40,021 nt of DNA from Planctomycetota bacterium (GCA_029550925.1 JAKPGL010000144.1:1-40021), one strand, 5' to 3'; positions 24,978 to 34,320 are shown, numbered from the stretch's first letter. The notes: a model not told the origin generated them from the letters alone. Program-made: numbers and translations.

Positions 24978-25394
24978 TTACGGCGGTCGGCGCACTCGGC
25001 CGGCCAATTGGGCCAACACCGTTCGGTTCGCTTCGGGAAATCGGTATTCCACTAACTCTGCCAGACGGACCCATCGGAAAGGCGCCCGCGGCGTTTGCTC
25101 GGGCCGGATCGGCTCGGCCTCGAAAAACCAAAGCCGAACACGCCCATGCGGATAGGCGTGCTCTGTTTCCGTCAAAAGCCGACCCACCCGCACCGCCAGG
25201 CCCGTTTCCTCTTGACACTCCCGGACAGCAGTTTGCGAAGGCGTCTCCCCCGGTTGCACTTTTCCGCCGGGAAACTCCCAGAAACCTTCCAGAGTCGCCC
25301 CGGCCGGACGAGGCCCGATCAGGACCTTATCGGCCTGCAAGACGACCGTAACGGCAATCTCCGTCGGCGGTTGCCCATCCGGCGCTGAAGACAA
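24978..25394 (-). CDS. Nudix hydrolase, MutT-like
   Basis: 138 residues. The Nudix box is complete: GGKVQPGETPSQTAVRECQEETGL, i.e. GX5EX7REUXEEXGU. Upstream is VTVVLQADKVLIGPRP and EGFWEFPGGK, typical of MutT proteins that hydrolyse oxidised nucleoside triphosphates. The last part LAELVEYRFPEANRTVLAQL also matches MutT. It is the third gene of a reverse-strand run hisI-hisG-nudix, 68 bp after hisG; the link to histidine synthesis is likely only transcriptional. The C-terminus is the MutT type of ~130 residues. A thiamine or ADP-ribose substrate cannot be ruled out. Confidence 0.88.
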   Translation of the reverse strand: MSSAPDGQPPTEIAVTVVLQADKVLIGPRPAGATLEGFWEFPGGKVQPGETPSQTAVRECQEETGLAVRVGRLLTETEHAYPHGRVRLWFFEAEPIRPEQTPRAPFRWVRLAELVEYRFPEANRTVLAQLAGRVRRPP

Positions 25395-25462
25395 GGCGTC
25401 CTCCCCCGATGGCGAAAAAAGACGGCCCCGGACAATCCACTCGGCCGCCCGAGGAGAGCGAA

Positions 25463-26341
25463 CTACTCGATCACCTTACTCAACGGATATTCGACAATGC
25501 CGCAGGCCCCGGCCTCTTTCAGTCGGGGGATAATGTGCCGGACGATCGTTTCGTCCAGGATGGTATTGACGGCGACCCAATTTTTGTCGGCCAGATCGGA
25601 GATGGTCGGGTTCTTCAACGCCGGCAGGATGGCCAAGACCTTTTGGAGGCGATCCTTTGGTACATTCATCATCAGGCCCACCTTGCCCATGGCGGCCATG
25701 GCGCCTCGAAGCATCAGGGCCAGGTCGTCGATCTTCCCCCGCTTCCACGGATCGGCGTAGGACTGATGATTGGCGATCAGCCGAGGCGTGCTTTGCAACA
25801 CCTCGTCAACGATCCGCAGATGATTGGCCCGCAGGGAACTGCCGGTTTCGGTAACTTCCACAATGGCGTCGGCAAGCCGCGGCGGCTTGACTTCTGTAGC
25901 GCCCCAGGAAAACTCGACCTTGGCGTGAACGCCGTGCCGAGCCAAATACTGCTTGGTAAGCCCCACCGCCTCGGTGGCGATCCGCTTGCCCTCCAAATCC
26001 CGCACCGATTGGACCGGCGAATCCTCCGGCACACAAAGGACCCATCGGACCGGCTTCAGACTGCTCCGAGAAAAGACCAACTCGGCCACCTGATGCACAT
26101 CCGCCCCGGTCTCCTGAATCCAATCGTAGCCCGTCAGGCCCGCATCGAGCACCCCATCTTCCACATACCGGGCCATCTCCTGCGCCCGAATCAATAGACA
26201 CTCGATCTCCTCGTCGTCAATCGCCGGATAATAACTCCGGGGGACAAAAGTAATCCGATACCCGGCCCGACGAAACAATTCCGCCGTAGCTTCCTGTAAA
26301 CTGCCGGCGGGAATGCCAAGTTTCAACGCCTGCTGTGCCAT
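25463..26341 (-). CDS. hisG: ATP phosphoribosyltransferase, long form
   Basis: First enzyme of histidine synthesis: it joins ATP and PRPP to phosphoribosyl-ATP. 292 residues from ATG 26341 ([15 protein letters not shown]), preceded by AAGGGA. The frame extends further 5', but that extension is unlike HisG. Marks: [106 protein letters not shown], which holds the PRPP loop EVTETGSSL. The C-terminal regulatory domain (~215-292) shows it is the long, histidine-inhibited form needing no HisZ. The gene is downstream of hisI (94 bp) and upstream of the nudix gene on the same strand. Confidence 0.94.
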   Translation of the reverse strand: MAQQALKLGIPAGSLQEATAELFRRAGYRITFVPRSYYPAIDDEEIECLLIRAQEMARYVEDGVLDAGLTGYDWIQETGADVHQVAELVFSRSSLKPVRWVLCVPEDSPVQSVRDLEGKRIATEAVGLTKQYLARHGVHAKVEFSWGATEVKPPRLADAIVEVTETGSSLRANHLRIVDEVLQSTPRLIANHQSYADPWKRGKIDDLALMLRGAMAAMGKVGLMMNVPKDRLQKVLAILPALKNPTISDLADKNWVAVNTILDETIVRHIIPRLKEAGACGIVEYPLSKVIE

Positions 26342-26435
26342 TCGTTTTTCCCTTGAAAAACCGCCTTTGTTCAAAAACAATCTGTCTTCAGGAATTCCCT
26401 TGTGGCCCCCTCGTTGCTTCCAAGCCGCCAGGACT

Positions 26436-26834
26436 CTATTTCTTGTACACCTGCTTTGGATCAAAGACCCGCTCGGCGACCACGCGGAGTCCTTCGGGCG
26501 TAACCTGCCGGTAAAAACAGCTTCGATAGCCTTCGTGGCAGGCCGCCCCGCCCACTTGCTCTACCTTCAACAAAATGCAATCCCGGTCGCAATCCACATA
26601 AACGGCGTGGACCTTTTGAACATGGCCGCTCTCTTCGCCTTTGCGCCAGAGTTTCTTTCGGCTTCGGCTGTAATAGACGGCTTGTCCTGTGGCCAGGGTT
26701 TCCGCGAAGCTCTCCTGGTTCATGTAGGCGAGCATCAGGACTTCGCCGCTGTGGACATCCTGGGCAATCGCCGGCAACAGGCCATCGCCTTTATTAAAAT
26801 CCGGCCCTTCCGGTGTGAATGGTTTTTCCGCCAT
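26436..26834 (-). CDS. hisI: Phosphoribosyl-AMP cyclohydrolase
   Basis: Opens the ring of phosphoribosyl-AMP in histidine synthesis. 132 residues from ATG 26834 with GGGAAG 6 bp before it. Core: [58 protein letters not shown], then [30 protein letters not shown]. The D-x-D-x-D of VDCDRDC binds magnesium and the three cysteines (in CDRDC, AACHEG and RSCF) bind zinc across the dimer. It is the monofunctional form, without a HisE domain. It is the first gene of the reverse-strand run with hisG, so two steps of the same pathway are probably cotranscribed. Confidence 0.95.
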   Translation of the reverse strand: MAEKPFTPEGPDFNKGDGLLPAIAQDVHSGEVLMLAYMNQESFAETLATGQAVYYSRSRKKLWRKGEESGHVQKVHAVYVDCDRDCILLKVEQVGGAACHEGYRSCFYRQVTPEGLRVVAERVFDPKQVYKK

Positions 26835-27284
26835 GAGAGACTTCCCTCACTTAGGGGTATGAACCGCGTCAAGAAAATCTTATTCTAACTGGGGCCTTAT
26901 AGGGCTTCTACCCCCCCGGATAGCAGGGGACATTCCCTCTTTGGAAGCCGGAAAAGCACGGACAGACCAGAAACAAAATCGTCCCCAGGTCGGCCCATGA
27001 GGCGGCCCTTGGGGGGTGGGGTGCTCTTGCTCTTTTTCCAGGTTTTCACTAAAAAGATGCCCGTCTTCTCAGCGGGACTTTTTTTCTCTCCATTTTTGCC
27101 CCACCGGTAGCCACATAAATTCGCATCGGGATAGGGGTTTGTGTGTAAACGCTACTTTGATGATAAACTTTATAGCCAATTCTTGCACCAGGAAATTTTT
27201 CAGGCACAGCCTAGACCTGAATTAGAAACCCTGTAACATTCCTTTTTTTGTCTTTTCTGGTTTTCCTATATTGCCTAATTTCCG
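26835..27284. other. 450-bp divergent intergenic region
   Basis: Lies between the hisI and DUF4105 gene starts. I see no tRNA, repeat or clear promoter; the part next to 27285 is T-rich. A TATATT at 27267-27272 is the only -10-like box near the start of the following gene, without a matching -35. Confidence 0.45.
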
Positions 27285-28220
27285 ATGGCCCCGAACCCTA
27301 GCCGAACGTGGTCTTTTCTCGTAGCCCAATTCGTGGGTGCGGGTATCCTTCTGGGCGTGCTGGCGGCAGGTTGTGCAGGGATTCAGACCTCCGGCGATCC
27401 CCTCGAAAGGGTGGTGCAGACAACCGTCCAACTGCCCAGAGAACTCGCCAAGGCCACTCGGCCTTCCAACGACCGGGAATGGCAACCCCTCCATGCCAAA
27501 CTCCCCCGAGCCGATTTCCAAGGCAATTATGTAACCATCTACAATATCCGCAATACCGAGTACCGGAGCGAGGAGGATTTTACGGTCCGGTACTACGACA
27601 AGACCTTTGATCTGGAAAAGCTCAAAACCGTCGATTTCATTGTTGTACCGTTCCCGGACAACCCGGCCATTGCCCATACGATGCTCAGTTTCGGCTTCGA
27701 CGACGAGGACTACTTGGCCGTCTCGGTGGAAACCCGCAAAGAAAAACACGAAACCTACAGTGCATTGGCCGGGTTTTTCAATCAGTATGAGATTATTTAC
27801 GTGGTCGGCGACGAGCGGGACCTGATCCAACTGCGCACGCATCAATGGATGAACGACGTGTATATCTATCGGACCATCGCCACGCCGGAGCAGGCGCGTC
27901 GGCTTTTTATCGATGTGATGGAGCGGGTCAACGGCCTCCATGACCATCCGGAGTTTTACAACACGTTGACCAACAATTGCACGACGAACATCCGCCGCCA
28001 TGTGAACCATGTGTTTGGGGAGAAGATACCCAGGGATTATCGGGTGCTTTTGACCGGCTATTCGGACCGATTGGCCTATGAGTTAGGGCTTTTGGAGTCG
28101 GCGGGCACGTTTGAACAGACGCGCAGTCGCGCCCGCGTGAATCCCGCGGCGTATCTGTACGGCGATCGGGCCGACTTTTCGAAGAAGATTCGCGAACAGT
28201 TGCAGATGGCGTCCCGATGA
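27285..28220 (+). CDS. DUF4105 (Lnb-type periplasmic) lipoprotein
   Basis: 311 residues. Signal peptide and lipobox GVLAAGC put the lipidated cysteine at residue 30. The region ~80-260 is a DUF4105 domain: VTIYNIRNTEYRSEEDFTVRYYDKTFDLEKLKTVDFIVVPF, VSVETRKEKHETYSALAGFFNQYEIIYVVGDERDLIQLRTH and FYNTLTNNCTTNIRRHVNHV. The conserved Cys in NNCTTN and His in the ETRKEKHE region suggest a cysteine-protease-like fold, as proposed for this family. A membrane-anchored periplasmic amidase or acyl-transfer role is possible but not established. No Shine-Dalgarno is seen before ATG 27285; the mRNA may have a very short leader. It is convergent with the sigma-54 activator gene, 81 bp away. Confidence 0.85.
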   Translation: MAPNPSRTWSFLVAQFVGAGILLGVLAAGCAGIQTSGDPLERVVQTTVQLPRELAKATRPSNDREWQPLHAKLPRADFQGNYVTIYNIRNTEYRSEEDFTVRYYDKTFDLEKLKTVDFIVVPFPDNPAIAHTMLSFGFDDEDYLAVSVETRKEKHETYSALAGFFNQYEIIYVVGDERDLIQLRTHQWMNDVYIYRTIATPEQARRLFIDVMERVNGLHDHPEFYNTLTNNCTTNIRRHVNHVFGEKIPRDYRVLLTGYSDRLAYELGLLESAGTFEQTRSRARVNPAAYLYGDRADFSKKIREQLQMASR

Positions 28221-28301
28221 ATCACGCTCGGCGGATCGCAAAGCAGCGTCAGACGCCGGGACGGCGTTCCGACAGGGCGGGGCGGGGCGACGGCCCCCGA
28301 G

Positions 28302-30377
28302 TTAAGGGTGGGCGGGTTCGCTCGGCGGCGGATTATTCCCCGACGGACCCAACGAGCGGGGTTCCGGTAATTTATACCGGCGGATCTTTCGGTCCAGCGT
28401 GGATCGCTCGATGCCGAGCAGGTTAGCGGTTCGGCTCTTATTCCAGCCGGTATATTCGAGGGTGGCTAAGATGTGGCGGCGTTCCATTTCTTCCAGCGTG
28501 GAGGGGTTAAACCGTCCCTTGCCTACCAGACGGGATTCGCCCGTTTCGCCCGCACTGGCCAGACTGGAAAGCACCAAATCTTCCTCGTCGATATACTCAC
28601 CCCGGCAGAGCACTACGGCGCGTTCGATGACGTTTTTCAGTTCCCGGACGTTGCCCGGCCAATGGTAGCGCACCAGCAGGTCCATGGCTTTCGGGGTAAA
28701 CCCACGGATTTTTCGGCCCGTTTCGCTGAGAAATCGCTGGAGGAAATGCTGAGCCAATTCGGGGATGTCTTCGGAGCGTTTTCGCAACGGCGGCACCACA
28801 ATTTCAATCACCCGGAGGCGGAAGTAAAGATCGCGGCGGAAGCGTCCCTCCGCCACGTCTTTTTCCAGGTCTCGGTTGGTGGCGGCGATGACGCGGACAT
28901 CGACGGTAATCGGTTTGCTGCCGCCGACTCGCTCGAAGGGGTGTCCTTCCAGGACCCGCAAGAACTTGGCCTGCAAGCTGGGGCTCATTTCGCCGATCTC
29001 GTCGAGCATCAGCGTCCCGCGGTGGGCGGCCTCGAATTTGCCGATCTTCCGCTCCGTCGCCCCGGTAAAGGCCCCTCGTTCATGGCCGAAAAGTTCGCTG
29101 GCCAATAGACTCTCCGACAAAGCGGCGCAGTTGAGGCAGATGAACGCATTATTGCGTCGATCGCTGGAGTAATGAACGGCCCGGGCCACCAATTCCTTGC
29201 CCACGCCGCTTTCGCCTCGGATGAGCACGGTGGCCTTGGTAGCCGCCGCCCGAGCAATCTGGTCCATCACTTGCCGAATGCCCTGGCTCCGGCCAACGAT
29301 CTCGCTTTGGACCCCTAAGCGTTCCCGCAGTTGGACGTTTTCGGTCCGGATTTGCGTGAGGCTTTCGTTGAGTTCTTCTTGGCGGGCCAGGTTCGTCAGA
29401 GCCACGGCCATGGTATCAGCCACCGCCAGGCTAAATTCCAGGTCATCGGGGTCCGGCGCCCGTTGGGGGTCCGTCGAATACAGGTGGATTAGGCCGAGCA
29501 CTTCCTGGCCGCGTCGGATCGGCGCACAGAGGACGCTGGTGGTGTAGATCTCGCCCTGACTGTCCCGGGTACCCAGGGTGCTGTCGCCTAGGACATTGCG
29601 GGCCAACACCGCTTCGCCTTCTCGCATGACCGTGGAAGCCAAGAAGTTGGAAATCCGATGGTAAGGCCGGGCCGAGAGGGTTCGAGAGGCGGCTATTTCT
29701 AAATCCGACGGTCGAATCGCCTCCGACAGCCCCCGGGGGACCAGCAGGATGGCGCCCGCATCGGTCTTGGTGGCCTCGAACAGGGCGTTGAGGGCCAACT
29801 CGGCCATCTTGGCAACGCTGGAGGCGGTGGTCAGTTCAAAGGCCAATCGACACAATCGGGCCGCCGCCCGCCCTAACGGCGACACCTGGGCCTCATCCAC
29901 CTCCCCAGGCTCTAAAAACCGGGTTTGGCCCCGGCGATGGGTGATGGTCGTCGGCTCATAGGCGGCCAGCACGCTGGAGTCTTCTTCTTCGGCGCCGGTG
30001 GGGCCTGCGGTAGGTTTTTCTTGGGCGACTGCTCCACCGGGGCGAGACGTTCGATTCTCTGGGAACGCCTCCGTCAGACTATGCACGAAGATCAATTGCG
30101 ATCGGCCAATATGGATCACATCCCCCGGTCGGAGGGTCCATTCGTACTGGACCCGTTGATTGCCAACCAGGGTGCCATTTCGGCTTTCCAAGTCCCGAAG
30201 CACCCACTGGCCTTCGGACATGAAGACTTCCGCATGGGACCGGCTACACCGCTCGTCCTTCAAGACGATCTGATTCGTCGGCGCCCGACCGATCGTTACC
30301 GTCTGGCCTGGTACCAGCCGGAACACGTCCGTCCAATGCGCTCCCTCTCGGATTACCAGATACGCTAACTGCGGCAC
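28302..30377 (-). CDS. Sigma-54-dependent transcriptional activator (FHA-GAF-AAA+-Fis)
   Basis: About 691 residues. N-terminal FHA domain (~18-100) with [24 protein letters not shown] and [10 protein letters not shown], which binds phosphothreonine. A linker of ~80 residues leads to a GAF domain (~183-335), then a short coiled coil (~335-360). The AAA+ domain follows: Walker A GESGVGKE (~388-395), GAFTGA loop in [15 protein letters not shown] (~435-440), Walker [12 protein letters not shown], and [13 protein letters not shown]. The C-terminal Fis helix-turn-helix is [24 protein letters not shown] (~633-660). No receiver domain, so activation is via FHA or GAF. Two GTG starts exist: 30383 abuts the AAGGGG ribosome site, while 30377 has normal spacing and is preferred. 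Sigma-54 itself is not in the window. The regulated genes are unknown. Confidence 0.93.
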   Translation of the reverse strand: MPQLAYLVIREGAHWTDVFRLVPGQTVTIGRAPTNQIVLKDERCSRSHAEVFMSEGQWVLRDLESRNGTLVGNQRVQYEWTLRPGDVIHIGRSQLIFVHSLTEAFPENRTSRPGGAVAQEKPTAGPTGAEEEDSSVLAAYEPTTITHRRGQTRFLEPGEVDEAQVSPLGRAAARLCRLAFELTTASSVAKMAELALNALFEATKTDAGAILLVPRGLSEAIRPSDLEIAASRTLSARPYHRISNFLASTVMREGEAVLARNVLGDSTLGTRDSQGEIYTTSVLCAPIRRGQEVLGLIHLYSTDPQRAPDPDDLEFSLAVADTMAVALTNLARQEELNESLTQIRTENVQLRERLGVQSEIVGRSQGIRQVMDQIARAAATKATVLIRGESGVGKELVARAVHYSSDRRNNAFICLNCAALSESLLASELFGHERGAFTGATERKIGKFEAAHRGTLMLDEIGEMSPSLQAKFLRVLEGHPFERVGGSKPITVDVRVIAATNRDLEKDVAEGRFRRDLYFRLRVIEIVVPPLRKRSEDIPELAQHFLQRFLSETGRKIRGFTPKAMDLLVRYHWPGNVRELKNVIERAVVLCRGEYIDEEDLVLSSLASAGETGESRLVGKGRFNPSTLEEMERRHILATLEYTGWNKSRTANLLGIERSTLDRKIRRYKLPEPRSLGPSGNNPPPSEPAHP

Positions 30378-30426
30378 AGCCACCCCCTTGTAGGTAGCAC
30401 CGTCTTGTCCATACCTCTGTAACTCT

Positions 30427-30594
30427 GTAGCGCCGGCTGTTAGCCGGCGGCCTGTAACGTCGGCTGTTAGCCGGCGATTACTCAGGCTAGACAGCCTAAG
30501 TTACGTACCACCGTAACGTCGGCTGTTAGCCGGTGCTCTGTAGCGCCGGCTGTTAGCCGGCGATTACTCAGGCTGGACAGCCTAAGTTACGCAT
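30427..30594. repeat. Cluster of four hairpin repeats in two imperfect ~75-100 bp direct units
   Basis: Four hairpins of type CGCCGGCT-GTT-AGCCGGCG lie at 30431-30449, 30458-30476, 30517-30535 and 30544-30562; the first and last are perfect 8-bp stems. Two copies of a tail, ATTACTCAGGCTaGACAGCC then TAAGTTACG, follow at 30477 and 30563 and include AGGCT/AGCCT stems. The units are tandem with small variations. They may be intergenic mosaic repeats or part of an mRNA structure for the activator gene, whose start is 50 bp away. Confidence 0.7.
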
Positions 30595-30777
30595 TGTTCG
30601 AAGGATTTTCTAGGTATGGTTTACCCCTCTTTCTAGGGACGCCCCTCTGCATAATCCCTTTTCAAAAACTCCCTTAAGAAATCAATCTAACTTTTGGTAG
30701 CCCAATAGGTTAGCAAAACTTTTCTTTTCTGAAAATTCCCCTTCGTACAATTTTTGGAAAAATTTTTCTCCACATGC

Positions 30778-30807
30778 TTGACAGCGCCAGGGGGGGGTGA
30801 TTATACT
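30778..30807 (+). promoter_or_regulatory. Near-consensus sigma-70 promoter with a G8 tract in the spacer
   Basis: TTGACA (30778-30783, perfect), 18-bp spacer, TATACT (30802-30807, 5 of 6). The spacer contains GGGGGGGG at 30790-30797. Loss of one G would give the optimal 17 bp. The predicted start near 30814 gives a ~130-nt leader for the PEP-CTERM gene. Confidence 0.75.
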
Positions 30808-30835
30808 ACGAAGATAGCAATAGGTGTTTTTTAGT

Positions 30836-30885
30836 CCTCGTGGGCTTTGAAAGCCCCTTTCGCCTGTTTTTCGAAGCCCACAAGG
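30836..30885 (+). promoter_or_regulatory. Leader with two mutually exclusive hairpins
   Basis: CCTCGTGGGCTT (30836-30847) pairs with AAGCCCACAAGG (30874-30885) at 11 of 12 positions. The same GGGCTT (30842-30847) also pairs perfectly with AAGCCC (30851-30856) across a TGA loop. Only one can form at a time. It is ~58 nt before the ATG. No known riboswitch core was recognised. Confidence 0.45.
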
Positions 30886-30943
30886 TAAAAACGGGAATTA
30901 TTCAGAGGTTTCCCTAGTCTTTTCTCAAAAAGAAGGATAGGTG

Positions 30944-33094
30944 ATGAGCGGTTTGAAAGTCTTCCTAAATGGAGCGGCCTTTTGGACATTCTTCATTGGC
31001 CTGACGGGGACGGTCCATGCAGAACTGATCCTTTATTACTCCTTCGAGGACTCGGTCAGTGCTGGCGGCACGGTAGTCAACCTGGTCAACCCCGGCGTCT
31101 ATAACGGCACGCTGCAAGACGGCGCCTATACCAACGGCGTCTTGAACCTGGACGGCAGCGGCGATTTCCTGCAAACGGCGCTGCCCACCAATAACCTGGG
31201 CGCCCCGGTAACCTTTTCTTTCTGGATGAAGGCTTCCGACACGAGCTCTCTGGGTCGGGCGATTATTTCAGGTTATACGGACCACATCAATCGCTGGGAT
31301 ATCCAGTTAAGCCGAGACGGCGACCAAAAGGTGCGTTTTATCCACCATGAGGGCTATTGCGGCCCTGTTTCTAACACCTCGATTTCGACAAATACCTGGT
31401 ATCATGTGGCTGTAGTTCATAATTCTAATACCGACAAGGTGGATCTCTATGTAAACGGCATCTTGGAAACGAGTGCCTTGATTGGGAGCAGCCTGAACCT
31501 GTGTACCGGCATCAATATGAGAGTGGGGCAGGGAGATAGAAATAATTTTTGGGGCCAAATAGACGATGTGGCCATCTGGAACAACGAGGCCCTCAGCAGC
31601 GGGCAGATTCGTGGAATTGCCCAGCAGGCGGCCGTGGCGATTGCCGATGGTGATTGGTCCGCCCCGGAGACGTGGTTCCGATCCGCCCAGGGCACGGGTA
31701 CCTGGCAACGCCTGCCCGATAGCGGGGTGGATGCAGTCATTGCCGGCGGCAGGACAGTAACCATTTCTTCCGGCACCGCCGCGGCCAAGAATCTGGTCAT
31801 GGGGGCGGCGGGTGAGATGGCGACGGTGCGGCTTGCTGGCGGCACGCTCAACCTGGCTGGCAATATCCAGGGAACAGGTGTGGACATCACTTTCAATTTC
31901 CACAGCGGCACGCTCAATCTGGGCGGGAGTTCCATCGGCCTGGATCGTTTCCTGGTAGGTACTGATCCAGGGGCCAACGCCCAATTTACACTGGGCTCCG
32001 GCAAAAGCTTAACCACAGGTACCCTGGCCGTGGGCGGCCAAGGAACAGGGGTGTTCAATTTTACCGGCTCCGGCCTATCGGCCAACAAGGTTACCCTTGG
32101 CCCAGGCGGCACAATCAACGTGAGCGCTGGCTGGACATATACAAAAGTTCTAGAAGTCCAGGGAGGCACTCTTAGTCTGCCTGCTGGCGCTTTGTATCTG
32201 GATGCCGGCGCCCAGGCCACATTAACCGGTGGTCAAATCAGCATTTCCTACGGATATGTAGGATACCAAAACTCCCCTCTGACCACCTTCAGCCAAACGG
32301 GCGGAACCTTCTCCGTGCAAAGCGATTTGGCTGTCGGTCGGCAATCGGCGGCCCAAGGACTTTACACGTTGGTGGATGGTCTTTTAGAAGTGGGCACAGC
32401 TCCCCGAAGCGCCCCTGCCTTGCGAGTCGGGCGGGCTGGTACCGGGACGTTCATCCAACAGGGCGGCACGGTCCGGATCCCCTACGGCGGCCTGTCCCTA
32501 GGCGAAGAGGGCGGCAACGGAACCTACAATCTCCAAGGCGGTGTACTGATTACACCCTCTATTACGCGGGGAACCGGTACAGGTGTGTTCAACTGGACCG
32601 GCGGCACCTTGCATGTCGATACTTTCGGCACCGCCGCCACACACTTTAACCTCTCTCAACAAGGCGGGGTGTTGGCCCCGGGGCAATCCATCGGTTCGAC
32701 GAGCATCTACGGTAATTACACCCAGGCGGCCCCTGGCATCCTGGAAATCGAAATTGCCAGCCCCACCAGCTTTGATACGGTAACCGTGTATGGCAACGCC
32801 GAATTACACGGCCAAATCCTGGTATCGCTGTTAGGAGGGTATGTGCCGGCTGTTGGTCAACGGTTTCCGATTCTCTCGACCACGGGCAGCCTTGATATTA
32901 GCGGGCTGAGCGTGGGTAATATGCAGCCGGTGGCGATCGGTTGGGTTTTGGAACTAGCGGCTGGTCAGGGCGGCGGCCAAGTGCTCCTGTTGCAGGCGGT
33001 GCCGGAACCCACCAGCGGTATTTTGGGTTTACTGGCCCTAGCCGGGCTGGGCCTTGTCTTGCTAGGCCGAAGCCGAAACCGCTGTCGGGCTTAG
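30944..33094 (+). CDS. Secreted LamG-domain protein with PEP-CTERM sorting signal
   Basis: 716 residues from ATG 30944 (AAGGA 6 bp upstream; a GTG one codon earlier is too near). Signal peptide ~1-25. Residues ~25-225 are a concanavalin/LamG-type domain: LILYYSFEDS, VTFSFWMKASD, GYTDHINRWDIQLSRDGD, TWYHVAVVHN and GQIDDVAIWNNEALSSGQI. Then come many short beta-repeat lines such as AGGTLNLAGNIQGTG, FNFTGSGLSANKVTLGPGGTI and SQTGGTFSVQSDLAVGRQ, similar to autotransporter-type adhesin repeats. The C-terminal 30 residues are the PEP-CTERM signal: VPEPTSGILGLLALAGLGLVLLG plus a basic tail, for an exosortase/archaeosortase system encoded elsewhere. The gene probably makes a cell-surface or extracellular binding protein. 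It has a strong G8-tract promoter and a structured leader. Confidence 0.85.
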   Translation: MSGLKVFLNGAAFWTFFIGLTGTVHAELILYYSFEDSVSAGGTVVNLVNPGVYNGTLQDGAYTNGVLNLDGSGDFLQTALPTNNLGAPVTFSFWMKASDTSSLGRAIISGYTDHINRWDIQLSRDGDQKVRFIHHEGYCGPVSNTSISTNTWYHVAVVHNSNTDKVDLYVNGILETSALIGSSLNLCTGINMRVGQGDRNNFWGQIDDVAIWNNEALSSGQIRGIAQQAAVAIADGDWSAPETWFRSAQGTGTWQRLPDSGVDAVIAGGRTVTISSGTAAAKNLVMGAAGEMATVRLAGGTLNLAGNIQGTGVDITFNFHSGTLNLGGSSIGLDRFLVGTDPGANAQFTLGSGKSLTTGTLAVGGQGTGVFNFTGSGLSANKVTLGPGGTINVSAGWTYTKVLEVQGGTLSLPAGALYLDAGAQATLTGGQISISYGYVGYQNSPLTTFSQTGGTFSVQSDLAVGRQSAAQGLYTLVDGLLEVGTAPRSAPALRVGRAGTGTFIQQGGTVRIPYGGLSLGEEGGNGTYNLQGGVLITPSITRGTGTGVFNWTGGTLHVDTFGTAATHFNLSQQGGVLAPGQSIGSTSIYGNYTQAAPGILEIEIASPTSFDTVTVYGNAELHGQILVSLLGGYVPAVGQRFPILSTTGSLDISGLSVGNMQPVAIGWVLELAAGQGGGQVLLLQAVPEPTSGILGLLALAGLGLVLLGRSRNRCRA

Positions 33095-33243
33095 AGACCA
33101 CCTGATAGACCACTAGGCCTGGCCTGACTTCTCGAAATCCCCAAAAGAGCTGTTCCGAGGCAGTAGTTGAGGCGAGGGGGGAATCCCTTAGCTCGCGGAA
33201 TTCGGATACAATAAAAGGCGTCGGGTTCTAGGAGGGAAATGGG

Positions 33244-34320
33244 ATGAACGGACAATACGTTGGGGAAGGGTGCCGGCGGGGGTTCTGGGGAACATGGCGT
33301 CGGAATGGGGGTTGGTACAAAGCCCCGTCCGAGCCGCTTCTCTTCTGGTCCCCCCCAGGCCGCTCATCGGTACATGGTTTCACCCTAGTAGAACTATTGG
33401 TGGTCATTACGATCATTGGGATTTTGATCGCGCTGCTCCTTCCGGCCGTTCAGGCGGCGCGGGAGGCGGCTCGCCGGGCGCAGTGCCAAAACAATCTCAA
33501 ACAGATCGCCCTGGCCCTGCACAACTACCATCAGGCCCTCCGTTGTTTCCCGCCCGGTAAGATCACCGAAGGGGCCTGTTGCGAGCGGCCAAGCATGATC
33601 ACCTGGACGATTTCCATTCTGCCTTATCTGGAACAGCAGGGACTTTATGACCGGTACGACCAGACGAAGTTCAACGAGGACCCGGCCAACCAGTTTGTGC
33701 GGGAGGCGATGGTACAAGTATATATATGTCCATCTGATGAAGGAGCACGGGATCTGGACTATCCGGAAAGCGGTCCGGGGGCTTCCCTCCAGTATCGCCG
33801 GGGTTCCTATCGGGCGATGGCAGGGATGACAGATGGGACCGGTTGGTGGGATGACCAGCAGAACGCTGGTCAACCGATGAAAAACCGAGGCGTGCTTCAT
33901 GTGGTAGCCGACCGCGCCCGGCCCGAATGGAGTCCCTCGGAAGTGCCTCGGCCTTTGAGCACAGAGACCATCGACCAAATCCGAGACGGCACATCGAATA
34001 CGCTCCTGGTGGGCGAGATGACTACCCGCACCCATCCCCGCCGACGCACCTTCTGGGCCTACGCCTATACCTCTTATAACACTTCGGGCGCTGTGCCGCA
34101 AAGCCGTACGCTTTTGGGCGATTATGACCAATGTTCGGCGATCGGGGGTACCGGCGGGGATAACCCGTGCAAACGCGGCTGGGGGAGCGGCCATCCGGGC
34201 ATCATTCAGTTTGCCCTTTGCGACGGCTCGGTGCGGGCCATCTCGCAGCAGATCGACATCAACCTGTTTTGCGCCCTGGCGACCATTGCTGGCGGTGAAC
34301 CGGCCCAACTGCCGCCGTAA
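33244..34320 (+). CDS. DUF1559 prepilin-like protein
   Basis: 358 residues. AGGAGGG lies 8 bp before ATG 33244. A 45-residue leader precedes HGFTLVELLVVITIIGILIALLLPAVQAAREAARRAQCQNNLKQIALALHNYH, the type IV prepilin cleavage/methylation motif joined to the DUF1559 start. The C-terminal end CKRGWGSGHPGIIQFALCDGSVRAISQQID is the usual H-P-G...DGSVR motif. The family is greatly expanded in planctomycetes and is thought to form pseudopilins for type II-like secretion; that is family knowledge, not seen here. The leader is long for a prepilin. It is followed 22 bp later by a small lipoprotein gene, a common partner. Confidence 0.92.
   Translation: MNGQYVGEGCRRGFWGTWRRNGGWYKAPSEPLLFWSPPGRSSVHGFTLVELLVVITIIGILIALLLPAVQAAREAARRAQCQNNLKQIALALHNYHQALRCFPPGKITEGACCERPSMITWTISILPYLEQQGLYDRYDQTKFNEDPANQFVREAMVQVYICPSDEGARDLDYPESGPGASLQYRRGSYRAMAGMTDGTGWWDDQQNAGQPMKNRGVLHVVADRARPEWSPSEVPRPLSTETIDQIRDGTSNTLLVGEMTTRTHPRRRTFWAYAYTSYNTSGAVPQSRTLLGDYDQCSAIGGTGGDNPCKRGWGSGHPGIIQFALCDGSVRAISQQIDINLFCALATIAGGEPAQLPP

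Larger units (their letters stand above)
30378..30943. other. 566-bp divergent intergenic region with repeats and a strong promoter
   Basis: Between the sigma-54 activator gene and the PEP-CTERM gene. It holds the hairpin repeat cluster (30427-30594), an AT-rich part, a near-consensus promoter (30778-30807) and a structured leader (30836-30885). Confidence 0.6.

Noticed and set aside
30427-30594. Possible CRISPR array because of repeated palindromic units.
   Set aside because: Only four hairpins, with unequal spacing and no unique spacers of constant length, and no cas genes in the window.
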